Shown here piece after piece: positions 56,701 through 63,825 of a DNA stretch of 64,000 bases. The position numbers were made by a program, and so were the translations under genes. The DNA lies in contig CAZXEH010000004.1 of NCBI GenBank assembly GCA_964639885.1, positions 58,822 through 122,821 on the forward strand. The letters run 5' to 3'. A model generated the notes under the pieces. That model was given only the letters and a program-made list of their open reading frames with translations, ran no database searches and was not told the origin of the DNA. The DNA is from JAGNLA01 sp964639885 (GTDB lineage: Bacteria > Caldisericota > Caldisericia > JAAYUI01). Numbering within the stretch: position 1 is the stretch's first letter; each line of letters begins with the position of its first letter.

Positions 56701-59501
56701 ATGTAACAGCATACAAGTACGGCGACGACAACAACGACAGGTCATTCGGTCCATGGTGGGATTTCGACGCCTACTACTCACAGTACAACCCATCAGCAAA
56801 CAAGTACGACAGAACAAGGTACAGCCACGAAGTCTACATTGCAGGCCAGATGGCAATCCCAATCGAACCGTTTGACGATCTCATCGTCTCCTACACTCCA
56901 AACCCACTTACCGCAGGTATCACACCGGAACTCATCTCGGTTGACCAGCCACTCACCTTCGTCGTTAAAGACAAAGACGGCAAGCCGGTTGACCTCTTCG
57001 ACGGTATTCTCGACCCATGGGGCCAGAAACAGGTTGAAGACAAGAACGTCTGGAACATGCTTTTCAAAGATCCGCACCCGGACAACACATACTTCTATGG
57101 TGCCGATGCGTCACTTCCAAGATACTATTACCTCAGAACTGACCTCCACAACTACGACGGTTCAGATGTGAACAACAGGGAACAGTACTCAACAAGAATC
57201 TTTAGCGCACCGGACTGCGACGGCAGAGTGCTCAGGGCATTCGAACCGATCGAGTTCTCAGCAGACGGCAAAGCCGGCATGTACGTCTTCAAGGGCTTCT
57301 GCGCCAATGACAACAACGTTTGGATCAAAGATCAGGACAATCCAGACAAAGAAGCATGGGAACAGCAGCACAAGTTCAGAGTCTATGTTTACACTCCGGA
57401 CAGACGCCACAGAGGCTGGGTTGATGTTCAGATTGTGAACCCGAAGGTAACATACTCGATCACAAACACAGAAGACCCGCAGCTCAGGTCATTCGAAGTC
57501 CCGGGCGAACCAGACTTCATCATGACAGCAGCAGACAACAGAATCTACAACGTCAAAGTCACAATCAGCAACGCACAGGGCCAGCTCGTCAAGGGCGTAA
57601 CCAAGGGCGTCAGCGTTTGCGGCGGCGGTGTCAAGAACACAGCAAGATTCACACCATTCACAACCAGACCGCAGTCATTCGACTTCTTCAAGATGAGCTG
57701 CGACTATGTTCCATGCGCAGAAGTCATCTACCCACACTTCGGATTTGACTTCAATGGCGACGGACAGATCAAGTGGGAAGACCAGGAAGTTTACTCAGCT
57801 GGCGGCTTCTTCCTTGACCCGAATACAAACACCTGCTTTGACAGGCAGGGTGTCGGTGAAGTGTTCTACAACACAACAAACCGTTACTATGAAATCGACA
57901 ACACATGGGCAATCCTCAACGAGAGCAGCGGACAGAGAGTTGAAAACATCGTGCTTACACTCCCACCACCAGAAGAAGGATGGGGACTTGGCGCAATCTA
58001 CAACTGGCCGTACTGGGGTGGATTCCTCTTCAACGACCTGGACAAGAACCAGAAGCTTGACTTCCACGACTCACTCGGTCTCGATGTAAACGCACAGACA
58101 TCATTCTATGTCTTTGCTGAAGACCTTCTCTATGTCGGCGGACTTGTCGGAAACAACAAGTATTGCAACGACACAACACAGGCCGACCTTGCCGGTTATC
58201 CGTCATACGGCGACAAGACAAACCCGCGTTACATGATCAAGAGATTCAGATACGGAATCTCCAACGACTCAACCTTCAAACTTGACTGGGAAGCAATCCC
58301 AGACAGAGTTGCACAGGTAAGCTACCCAAGAATTGAACTCTACTATGCTGAAACCGGCAACGAAGTATCAAAGGAACTCCTCAACGTCGACAACTATGAC
58401 ATGTCATACAACGTCGACAACCACTTCATCGCAAGAATCTATCCGGCATTCAAGGATGACCTCCCACTCAAGGAAGGCGCAAGACTCTACGTCGGTGGAA
58501 ACAAGCACCAGGAAACAATTTACGGAACTACCAAGAAGTCTGAGGCCGATGCACAGGCTGTCGAAACAACAGTCCACTTCAAGCCAGACGGAACAGGCAT
58601 GGCAGCAGCACACCTTTCATACCTTGCAAAGAACGCCTGGTACATGAAGCAGCCATATCAGTTCACCTCACCGGAATGGTTCGTTCTCAAAAAGATCTAC
58701 ACGATGGATGTTGGCAAGGGTCTCGAAGTAATCATCGACACACTTGACCAGCTTGCACCGAACGCACAGTCAGAACTCGTTATTGCAGTCAGGGAAGTCG
58801 GAACAAACGCTCCGGTTGCTGATGCAAAGGTTATGATCGAAGGACCGGGAATCAACCAGCAGCCACTGACAACAAACGCCAAGGGCGAAGTCAAGGCAAA
58901 AGTAACCCCGAATGCAGGCGGAAAAATCGTCGTCATTGCAGAACGTGACGATTACATCACCGGCAAGGCAGAAGTCATGATCGGCAAAGACACACAGCCA
59001 CCGAAGCTCGAAGTAAACCCGATTGCCCCATTCACAAAAGAAAAGTCACTCGACATCAAGGGTAAGACTGAACCAGGCGTGAAAGTCATGGTCAACGGCC
59101 AGATGGCAAAGGTTGAAGCAGACGGTTCATTCACAGCAAAGGTCGCTCTTGTTGAAGGCAACAACACAATCGTGGTCGAAGCAATCGACGGTGCCGGCAA
59201 CAGGACAACAGCAACAGTATCAACGATGCTTGACACCGAAGTTCCAAGGTTCTTCATCAATGGCGTCAATGCAAACGATGAACTCATTGTTGCCAAGGAC
59301 GTAACAACTGTGGAAATCACAGGTCGCGTTGAGCCAGGATCAAAAGTCCTTGCAAACGGTGCACCGGTTGACTGTCCATACGACATCTTCAAGACAGAGA
59401 TTGAATTTGCAGCAAACCTTACTGAACTCCCGGTCACATTCGACTTCATCGACCAGGCAGGAAACAAGGTCTCAAAGACAATCAAGCTCATCAGAAAGTA
59501 A
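50745..59501 (+). CDS. Giant secreted surface protein B
   Basis: A 2,918-residue secreted protein, paralogue of giant protein A. A Sec signal peptide (MKKIVTLFVVALMILSVGVG) is followed by a Trp/Tyr/Asn/Pro-rich extracellular chain with many cysteines. Several EF-hand/dockerin-like Ca2+ loops occur: DMNNNNEIDQGD near 805, DMNNDGWVSFND near 1900, DFNGDGQIKWED near 2335 and DLDKNQKLDFHD near 2432. The last 280 residues are Ig-like modules, including two glucodextranase-B-like ones (LDIKGKTEPGVKVMVNGQ and VEITGRVEPGSKVLANG). Unlike protein A it has no C-terminal stalk domain. It starts at ATG behind AAAGGAG, and codon use is strongly biased. Probably a surface-layer or matrix protein; I know of no matching family. 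Confidence 0.85.
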   Translation: MKKIVTLFVVALMILSVGVGTSRAQTVKDLSTGRNATYAATRFAPVGYNFSGPVLYADKTKNFEINGAYSGWGREGFRMPACTDDPLTGAVRRPTPNSPLYNIPATSATDSEPRFWTMLYLTVDPNGGESQEYDPMYAVLDNYGNLWFDKDGYFNDCRYYAYADPADPYYRLDDLSTVDDCSRNPKGLVDPVTSNNTQGPYPLMPTTETGAANPGYVDFFVSTPPASGVNGSSGMGSTPMWMMALDTFEKERDIDGNITTKPAKRMFRIGWIDMVDFPIYNGGATPWDYGIGASQAPTIVGGSHNQESWATTASYWDVEANSWGHRYDDWDYNMQLYRFRDGIGANPEIGEDSLFFADSGDDFFQWGEEWHTENIVANGVYDPGEWIYRGGRNRVGQPQAAGVRNFVWGYEPLAGQLEDDGWGDQRLTPVSIHVKSATGDGVTYNYAPGTSPIDHGIAPATLGVWNPGDDFDIGLMDRLDNQLRPNPTSNPRPVVRFVLSPSNFGVPVPALTPTQGDELHTDNISSRTVGALGQAIYDPYEHIYVKSYRDTTAGRIPNTLPRVEYGDLRYTNVNSNAHPWAVQGFQGTDRNRLGGLWIGDMLVMAETLTAVCNDKDFYNLSVETDIWEGMIPSQTTAVLRSQVGEVLERAQLINKSTVVGPTGDSFAVPATTFMDVYVRSRQYLGVEIFFDNGKDNNLGVQHFTDNRGTLPDTERLYANNLSDDYRPGKTGEQILGIQDANAGLINFTSRFDADTRTDYYMRGMNGKDAGRRLTRLDTLTNPTVKYLNPISNNGMYGCGMVVYADMNNNNEIDQGDVRLTKGTFNRSGTIITYEAGTTVNFGDVDVNAWAGAGNDLTTFVPRQLVTGEYQFCMFYDDFHPDKNNPGAILPPNGTFDPGEIIYDTNWLVLSGGASTNSLPSYVQPGFVRMTDGWVGDTYYACGSIVPPYDFWLYPSTTYGVTTGLNCDARFLDWEVIPGNIRLDVKIDKPLMVEQTSDIVVTVNPPPKKGYWKDAGDHQTWIPDEQVYVIMREPGGVAINKSDTNMWLQYKVLTADSPTASFTVTPYRGSCSPLRFQESEEQTEAMKLRIQAFKSTSGVFPNKVLRGETIMAPPDQHRGYQDPGVAGNNRLETRHFYRDLFYTGDWRYILNRGNHWGKKLIEQKSGLKVPGFFMQDSLNAGQDLIPCPPMPAMLAEQYDCFGEASFEVSPETINIEPNVACITTLDQRFPNMTLTLKNWDNPNDVNDPHGVTFSVPGTDSKLVATYNAHGGGVDWLAVAELANPTNGEKIIFQANIDGTYEYWYWYEPPNTDPDLGPQVLNAIDPNDVIIGQPWNGSFPIQCNETINRPGIYVDSRSNWEDADCSAQVAKTCISMNYPVGMKELGDITGVFGRPEASDRFGAFDGGFGWIVSYGVPTYVTPFADLSQNDPGGTCQVVVDPKDGQTHMQIYVYLQRAIFDYNSTITHPLTGSPYFRYDEPTGQPASNPRPLNLGTTVDGIDYAGAVDLKVYPPDPYVNFAEWLIVDKGLMYSQTNYTAGPNSNPPLSQLPPPAPQIQNPYWPILRTSHGGFRCYPGGQTHTGRVLGQNFNQLGGAFGWNAYPAIWSEDTQRDIKAERFYKLGTEFFPLTDYGIYFILKDGEGNHLSFNATEIDRKIKRVEIVGPYARPKVTDSTTNSVLTNYAYNGLTNVPINYDYSGKLVIDETNWKYYEFSPGIDFLNKSALGGVNYGTWQNRLIKRTQRLNYCSLNNVFVIDEIIPWNYGKIYLYVTLSDNTFKMYQDCCTAPPVDGIDARALEIKQIDTSIDSGYEPVDKLTLGQSNKLSFILKEHEWEARDWGKDIPQLCNDAVMYMWQDRGVYDPRDTVNTGLTRMKLGAGDGWVTMAPTSSRAENYATQFMPESDMNNDGWVSFNDWETEILGKYNMAANTWKTGIIDGRTFQRNNGRYDYELSADNGCLIDTIGIDFGGEKGVGDPQDHIISDKEVLPVYVTAYKYGDDNNDRSFGPWWDFDAYYSQYNPSANKYDRTRYSHEVYIAGQMAIPIEPFDDLIVSYTPNPLTAGITPELISVDQPLTFVVKDKDGKPVDLFDGILDPWGQKQVEDKNVWNMLFKDPHPDNTYFYGADASLPRYYYLRTDLHNYDGSDVNNREQYSTRIFSAPDCDGRVLRAFEPIEFSADGKAGMYVFKGFCANDNNVWIKDQDNPDKEAWEQQHKFRVYVYTPDRRHRGWVDVQIVNPKVTYSITNTEDPQLRSFEVPGEPDFIMTAADNRIYNVKVTISNAQGQLVKGVTKGVSVCGGGVKNTARFTPFTTRPQSFDFFKMSCDYVPCAEVIYPHFGFDFNGDGQIKWEDQEVYSAGGFFLDPNTNTCFDRQGVGEVFYNTTNRYYEIDNTWAILNESSGQRVENIVLTLPPPEEGWGLGAIYNWPYWGGFLFNDLDKNQKLDFHDSLGLDVNAQTSFYVFAEDLLYVGGLVGNNKYCNDTTQADLAGYPSYGDKTNPRYMIKRFRYGISNDSTFKLDWEAIPDRVAQVSYPRIELYYAETGNEVSKELLNVDNYDMSYNVDNHFIARIYPAFKDDLPLKEGARLYVGGNKHQETIYGTTKKSEADAQAVETTVHFKPDGTGMAAAHLSYLAKNAWYMKQPYQFTSPEWFVLKKIYTMDVGKGLEVIIDTLDQLAPNAQSELVIAVREVGTNAPVADAKVMIEGPGINQQPLTTNAKGEVKAKVTPNAGGKIVVIAERDDYITGKAEVMIGKDTQPPKLEVNPIAPFTKEKSLDIKGKTEPGVKVMVNGQMAKVEADGSFTAKVALVEGNNTIVVEAIDGAGNRTTATVSTMLDTEVPRFFINGVNANDELIVAKDVTTVEITGRVEPGSKVLANGAPVDCPYDIFKTEIEFAANLTELPVTFDFIDQAGNKVSKTIKLIRK

Positions 59502-59514
59502 ACCGATACAACAC

Positions 59515-59545
59515 AAAAAGGGCTGCCTTCGGGCAGCCCTTTTTA
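59515..59545 (+). terminator. Strong terminator after giant protein B
   Basis: AAAAAGGGCTGCC-TTCG-GGCAGCCCTTTTT: a 13-bp stem closed by a stable TTCG loop and followed by a T run. Confidence 0.9.
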
Positions 59546-59573
59546 ATTTCAATAAAACTAAGGAATTGAAACT

Positions 59574-59771
59574 TTACAAACCAAGGAACACGTTGAGTTT
59601 TTCAACTGTCTGATCAACCGGTATGTTCTTGGAGACAAGGATTTCTTCAACCGTACCCCACGCCGGTTCGCCACAGATGAAACAGACGACGCCTTCATCT
59701 TGCAGGAATGAAACAGCTTTTGGGTACTTTTCAAGGATCGACTCAAGCGTATCGCTTTTTTGTATCTTCAT
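59574..59771 (-). CDS. DUF1858-type redox-disulfide domain protein
   Basis: A 65-residue protein resembling the hybrid-cluster-protein-associated/DUF1858 family. It has LESILEKYPKAVSFLQDEG, then the paired cysteines in VCFICGEPAWG, then VEEILVSKNI. Members are thought to handle redox or nitrosative stress through these cysteines. The promoter TTGCAA-17-TAAACT ends seven bases before the ATG, with no ribosome-binding site. A perfect DnaA box (59771-59779) spans the predicted transcription start and the first base of the ATG. Confidence 0.8.
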   Translation of the reverse strand: MKIQKSDTLESILEKYPKAVSFLQDEGVVCFICGEPAWGTVEEILVSKNIPVDQTVEKLNVFLGL

Positions 59772-59807
59772 GTGGATAAGTTTACGTTTTTAAAGTGAAA
59801 TTTGCAA
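59771..59807 (-). promoter_or_regulatory. Promoter of the DUF1858 gene overlapped by a DnaA box
   Basis: The minus strand has -35 TTGCAA and -10 TAAACT (59784-59779) with a 17-bp spacer. TTATCCACA (59779-59771) begins at the last base of the -10 and ends on the A of the start codon, so DnaA binding should block transcription. Confidence 0.6.
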
Positions 59808-59862
59808 AAACTTTTCCATTCCTATAAAATTGAGATTGATTTAAAGTCATGAGGTGATTGAT

Positions 59863-60918
59863 ATGAAATTGATGTTGGACAGGTTGATTTTTACGCTCTT
59901 CGGTTCGATTGTGGGTGGCGCTGTTTATTCAATGCTCATCCACAGGTGGATATTTCAGGAAAATGCAATCTTCAACTGGCAAGATATTGTATGGACGTTT
60001 TTCTCCTCTGCCATTGCCGGATTGATATTTTTCCTGGCATACCCTGAAATTGTGAAATTCTTTTCCATGCTCCAGCGCTTGTTCTCAAAAATGATGAAAA
60101 AAACAAAGCTTACAGATGTCATCATTTTGATTATTGCGTTGTTTGTAACTGTAATCACCTATATCTTCATCGAACCGATCTACAGATTCATCATCAGGGA
60201 TGCAAACATGTTCAACCTTGTCACATTCCTGACACCGCCAGTTCTTTTCATAATACTTTGGATGGTGGGGATTGCAAAGAGAAGCGCAATCATAGAGACA
60301 ACACGTGGTTTTTTTGTCGCTCCAACCCACACAAAAGAACTCTACATCCTTGATACGTCTTCGCTTGTTGATGGAAGGGTTGCAAACCTGCTTTCAACTT
60401 CAACGCTTCAGGGACGCTTCGCAGTTCCGAGTTTTGTACTGCTTGACCTTCAAAGGATTTCCGATTCAGCTGACCCGATACTGGCGCACAGGGGCAAGAG
60501 AGGCCTCCTGACCCTTGAGAAGATGCAAGAACAGATGGCGGGAAAACTTGAGGTTTTGACAACACAGAACAAGGGTCGCCAGGCCGATCTCCTTTTCGAG
60601 CTTACAAAAGACGGTGCAAGAGTCATCAGCTGTGACATGGAAATCACTGCCGAACTCCGCAAGCTCAATGCACCGGTGGTAAATCTCAACGAAGCTGCAT
60701 CAGCGCTAAAAACGGTCATTGTTCCAGGCGAAGAAGTGATCGTAAAGGTGATAAAGGAAGGCAAGGAGCACACACAGGGTGTCGGTTTCCTTGATGATGG
60801 CACAATGGTTGTCATTGAAGACGGACGAGCTGCAATCGGACAGACGGTCAGAATCATCTGCACGTCGCTGCTCCAGAACCCTCAGGGAAGAATTGTGTTT
60901 GGAAGAATAGAAAAATAA
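59863..60918 (+). CDS. PIN-TRAM domain membrane protein (YacL-like)
   Basis: A 351-residue protein with four N-terminal membrane helices (within 1-145), then a PIN domain (about 160-285) starting YILDTSSLVDGRVAN, with further acidic residues in RVISCDMEITAEL. A C-terminal TRAM domain follows (about 290-345: VIVPGEEVIVKVIKEGKEHT). The order matches Bacillus YacL, a presumed RNase at the membrane. The ATG at 59863 has GAGGTG eight bases upstream; the GTG at 59854 is too close to that site. In many bacteria this gene precedes ispD and ispF, as here. Confidence 0.88.
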   Translation: MKLMLDRLIFTLFGSIVGGAVYSMLIHRWIFQENAIFNWQDIVWTFFSSAIAGLIFFLAYPEIVKFFSMLQRLFSKMMKKTKLTDVIILIIALFVTVITYIFIEPIYRFIIRDANMFNLVTFLTPPVLFIILWMVGIAKRSAIIETTRGFFVAPTHTKELYILDTSSLVDGRVANLLSTSTLQGRFAVPSFVLLDLQRISDSADPILAHRGKRGLLTLEKMQEQMAGKLEVLTTQNKGRQADLLFELTKDGARVISCDMEITAELRKLNAPVVNLNEAASALKTVIVPGEEVIVKVIKEGKEHTQGVGFLDDGTMVVIEDGRAAIGQTVRIICTSLLQNPQGRIVFGRIEK

Positions 60919-60944
60919 GTTTTCAAAACGAATATTGATTTTTC

Positions 60945-60974
60945 AACCCCCCTTGGATTTGTCCAGGGGGTTTG
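60945..60974 (+). terminator. Terminator after the PIN-TRAM gene
   Basis: AACCCCC and GGGGGTT arms plus TGGA/TCCA form a stem with one bulged C around a short loop, followed by TTTGTTG. Confidence 0.65.
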
Positions 60975-61052
60975 TTGTATAATAAGAGCAATAATTCGAA
61001 TTTGCAGATAAACTGCTTGACATTTTCAGGGCATGAGCTTATCAACAAATCA

Positions 61053-61727
61053 ATGAAAGTATGTGGAATAATTGCAGCCGGCGGGTCATCGCAAAGGTTT
61101 GGTGCAAACAAGCTGGCTTTGGAGATTGCCGGCAAAACCGTTTTGGAATGGTCGCAATACCTGCTCCTGTCACACCCTAAAGTTACTCATGTAGTTACGG
61201 CTTCAAACGATGTCGAAGAGGCTCAAAAGTTAGGGATGAAGTCTGAACACCTTGTCTACATAAAAGGTGGAAATACACGTCAGGAATCGATCAGGAATGC
61301 TTTCATGCAGCTCCCTGAGTGTGATGTCGTGCTTGTCCATGACGGCGCAAGACCTTTTGCATCGGCAAGGATAATCGACGAACTCCTGCTAAAATCAACA
61401 GAAGCTGCCTGTGTCATCCCTGTGATTCCGTGCACGTCAGCCCTGAAGACATCAAACATGGACGCAATAGAAAGGCATATCAGCGGAAAATACGTTCTGG
61501 CTCAAACCCCGCAGCTTGTATGGTATGAGCCGATGAAGCTGGCGTTTGAAAAGTTTGCTGCCAGACTTGAAGATTTTCCTGATGAGTCGTCGATGATTGC
61601 AGAGCTTGGTGCTCATGTAAAACTCGTACCAGGATCGTCATCGAACATCAAGATAACAACGAAGGACGATGAAACCCTGGCCAGAGCGTTGGCTAACTAT
61701 CTGTTCAGGCCTGTTCGACCAGTATAA
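61053..61727 (+). CDS. ispD: 2-C-methyl-D-erythritol 4-phosphate cytidylyltransferase
   Basis: Third enzyme of the MEP isoprenoid pathway. The 224 residues start CGIIAAGGSSQRFGANK, the nucleotide-binding loop. GNTRQESIRNAF, VLVHDGARPF and the AQTPQ motif are present. The ATG at 61053 lacks a Shine-Dalgarno. TTGACA (61017-61022) and a weak TATCAA (61040-61045) lie upstream with the -10 ending seven bases away, so it may be leaderless; TATAAT at 60978 is another possible -10. The last 23 bases overlap the 3' end of the convergent biotin-carrier gene. Confidence 0.93.
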   Translation: MKVCGIIAAGGSSQRFGANKLALEIAGKTVLEWSQYLLLSHPKVTHVVTASNDVEEAQKLGMKSEHLVYIKGGNTRQESIRNAFMQLPECDVVLVHDGARPFASARIIDELLLKSTEAACVIPVIPCTSALKTSNMDAIERHISGKYVLAQTPQLVWYEPMKLAFEKFAARLEDFPDESSMIAELGAHVKLVPGSSSNIKITTKDDETLARALANYLFRPVRPV

Positions 61728-62121
61728 GGTGCTGGCCAGCTCTTACATCGTCACCATTTTGACACAGGATTTTTGCAATCTTTCCCGGTCTTTCGGCAAG
61801 GATTTCGTTCATGACCTTCATGGCTTCGATGATGCAGACTGTATCGGTGTCGGAGACCTTTGTACCGATCTCCACGTAAGCTTCGGCTTCCGGTGACGGT
61901 GAGCGGTAGAATTTGCCGTCAAGCGGGCTGTCAACGTAGAAAGATCCGCTTGGAGCTTCATTGGATTCCTTTGCCTCTGACTTGGCTGGGAGCGAGCACG
62001 CACCGGCTGAATCGGCAAACTCGAAGGAGACGGACATTGATTCCGTTTCGATTCCAAAGGACTTGAGTCCCTGTTCGCGTGCAAAATCGATGATCTTTTT
62101 GATATTTTCAAGTTCGTCCAT
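61705..62121 (-). CDS. accB: Biotin carboxyl carrier protein
   Basis: A 138-residue carrier. The N-terminal helix (LENIKKIIDFAREQGLKSFG) is typical of AccB. A linker rich in Ala, Ser and Glu follows, then a biotinyl domain with the modification site EAMKV (Lys102). It may serve acetyl-CoA carboxylase or the carboxyltransferase at 24481-25980, which lacks its own biotin domain. GGAGG lies seven bases before ATG 62121. It lies two bases after ispF and overlaps the ispD 3' end on the other strand. Confidence 0.85.
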   Translation of the reverse strand: MDELENIKKIIDFAREQGLKSFGIETESMSVSFEFADSAGACSLPAKSEAKESNEAPSGSFYVDSPLDGKFYRSPSPEAEAYVEIGTKVSDTDTVCIIEAMKVMNEILAERPGKIAKILCQNGDDVRAGQHLILVEQA

Positions 62122-62123
62122 TT

Positions 62124-62585
62124 TCAATCCTCCAAGGTTGCTATACAGATGCAGGCTATTCCGTCACCGGCACCCAGCGATCCGATGTGCTTTGGCGTTG
62201 TGAATTTGACTGATATTCTATCGACTGGCAGCTCCAACACAAGGGACAGGCTGTTTCTGATTGAGTCCCTATGGCCAGTCATTTTTGGCTCCTGTGCAAT
62301 GATTGTTGCGTCGAGGTTGACGATTTTGAAGGTTTCGAGCGTCAGCAGGACAGATAGCATGTCAACCGACCTTGCACCCGTTACCTCAGGTGTACCGACC
62401 CCAAAGTATGAGCCAATGTCACCAAGGGCTTTGGCGCCAAGGAGCGAGTCGATGATTGCATGGGTCAAAACGTCGGCGTCTGAGTCGCCTTCCAGGCCTT
62501 TGTCGTGAGGGATGGAAACCCCACCTATAACAAGCGGGCGACCGTCTACGAGCCTGTGTATGTCAAATCCAATGCCAGTCCTCAT
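62124..62585 (-). CDS. ispF: 2-C-methyl-D-erythritol 2,4-cyclodiphosphate synthase
   Basis: A 153-residue MEP-pathway enzyme. The metal-binding opening GIGFDIHRLVDGRPLVIGGV and DSDADVLTHAIIDSLLGA match the family. The C-terminal loop reads TTPKHIGSLGAGDGIAC where TTTEKLGFTGRGEGIA is usual, a conserved-position variant. It is transcribed opposite to ispD, with accB between, an unusual split since ispD and ispF are commonly adjacent or fused. Confidence 0.93.
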   Translation of the reverse strand: MRTGIGFDIHRLVDGRPLVIGGVSIPHDKGLEGDSDADVLTHAIIDSLLGAKALGDIGSYFGVGTPEVTGARSVDMLSVLLTLETFKIVNLDATIIAQEPKMTGHRDSIRNSLSLVLELPVDRISVKFTTPKHIGSLGAGDGIACICIATLED

Positions 62586-62686
62586 ACATCATTAGACATT
62601 TCAAACACCTTTTGGTTACCAAAAAACTTTTTCAAAGTGCCTGTGTCCAAGGTTGTGAGAAATCAGTTTTATGGAAGGTGAAAACC

Positions 62687-63313
62687 ATGGACGAACTAGA
62701 TGACATGTTGAAAGGCGTTGAACAAGGCGAGGTTTCGCCGGATCAGGCAAGCAAGAAGATACACGGTGGACCAAAAGAGGGCAGATCTGACGGATGCAGT
62801 TCACAATTCAAAGATGAATTCAAAAAGGAATTTACAGATGAGTTCAAAAAGGAGTTCAAGAAAGAATTCTCCGGTGACTACGAGGATGCGACAAACGACT
62901 CATCAAAATGTTTCAGGAGAGGACGATGGAGGTTTGAGGTTACAAACGAGAAGAAGCCGTTTCTTTCAGGGCTGTTCTTTGGGATCTACCTTATTCTCCA
63001 GTCGGTTGCAATCGTTCTTCTCAATGTCGGACTTCTGCCGGCAACCGGTTCCTGGTGGAATGCTGTCTGGCCTGTAATACTTTTCACAATGGGCTCAAAA
63101 ATGATTGTTTCTGAGGCGATCAAAGGCAAGTTCGCAATCTTTGGGACAGCAATCGCTGCAATCGGTGTTGGAAGAATGCTTGTCAATGCAGCATTCATCA
63201 ACTTCACTCAGTGGTGGTCATGGTTCTGGCCAATCATCCTTATCATCGCAGGAATCACGCTTCTGATCAGGGCATTGATTGGGAAGAACGACTGGGAGGT
63301 GCATTTTGACTGA
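62687..63313 (+). CDS. Membrane protein with LiaI/LiaF-like (DUF5668-type) helices
   Basis: A 208-residue protein. The N-terminus is a short helical SHOCT-like segment (DELDDMLKGVEQGEVSPDQA), followed by a charged Phe/Lys/Glu repeat (FKDEFKKEFTDEFKKEFKKE). Four hydrophobic segments follow, with paired Trp motifs WWNAVWPVILF and WWSWFWPIILIIAG as in LiaI/LiaF-like membrane regions. Such proteins often sense envelope stress with a two-component system. GGAAGG precedes ATG 62687. It overlaps the next gene by eight bases. Confidence 0.7.
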   Translation: MDELDDMLKGVEQGEVSPDQASKKIHGGPKEGRSDGCSSQFKDEFKKEFTDEFKKEFKKEFSGDYEDATNDSSKCFRRGRWRFEVTNEKKPFLSGLFFGIYLILQSVAIVLLNVGLLPATGSWWNAVWPVILFTMGSKMIVSEAIKGKFAIFGTAIAAIGVGRMLVNAAFINFTQWWSWFWPIILIIAGITLLIRALIGKNDWEVHFD

Positions 63314-63635
63314 AGCCAGAATCAGACAAATTCTTGAAGACCTTGCTGAACACAGGATTTCCCGCGACGAAGCCAGAGAAAAGATTGAAGCCATAAAAGC
63401 TGCTCGCGAGAGGAAGATTCACGTAAAAGTTTACGGCCGAGGCGAACATAAACATGTCGACATCAAAGTTCCGCTCAAACTGGCTGCAAATGCCGTTAAC
63501 TGGATAAAAGCCGATGTTGATGGAGCAGACTTCAAGAGAGTGCTTGATGAGGCAATTTCTGACCCAACCTTTACAGGCGAGATCGTGCATGTAACTACAG
63601 ATGATGGAAACACGGTCATTGTAACAGTCGACTAA
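63306..63635 (+). CDS. SHOCT-like cytoplasmic protein
   Basis: A 109-residue protein coupled to the membrane protein before it. It starts with TTG 63306 behind GGGAGG, giving MTEARIRQILEDLAEHRISR. A helical SHOCT-like segment is followed by a small domain (IHVKVYGRGEHKHVDIKVPL) resembling the IKVPL-type domains of YvlB/SHOCT-like proteins, which occur with LiaI-like membrane partners. The same N-terminal helix pattern starts the upstream protein, hinting at an interaction. Confidence 0.68.
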   Translation: MTEARIRQILEDLAEHRISRDEAREKIEAIKAARERKIHVKVYGRGEHKHVDIKVPLKLAANAVNWIKADVDGADFKRVLDEAISDPTFTGEIVHVTTDDGNTVIVTVD

Positions 63636-63649
63636 AAGAACATCCGACC

Positions 63650-63682
63650 CCAAAGGCACAGGCTCCAGCCTGTGCCTTTTTT
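63650..63682 (+). terminator. Rho-independent terminator
   Basis: AAAGGCACAGGCT-CC-AGCCTGTGCCTTTTTTT: a 13-bp stem followed by a T run. Confidence 0.9.
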
Positions 63683-63734
63683 TGTTTGTATTGATTGACA
63701 ATAAAGCCATTTCCAAACATAATCTCAACAACGC

Positions 63735-63825
63735 GGAGAGTTGGCCGAGCGGTTTAAGGCGCACGCTTGGAAAGCGTGTAACTGGGATAACTGGTTCATG
63801 GGTTCGAATCCCTTACTCTCCGCCA
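63735..63825 (+). tRNA. tRNA-Ser (GGA anticodon)
   Basis: A 91-nt gene with acceptor GGAGAGT/ACTCTCC, anticodon arm ACGCTTGGAAAGCGT (GGA, reads UCC/UCU), a long variable arm, T-arm GGGTTCGAATCCC, and encoded CCA. A short hairpin (CCCCAAAC/GTTTGGGG, 63831-63849) follows. Beyond it, to 64000, I see no gene. Confidence 0.96.
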
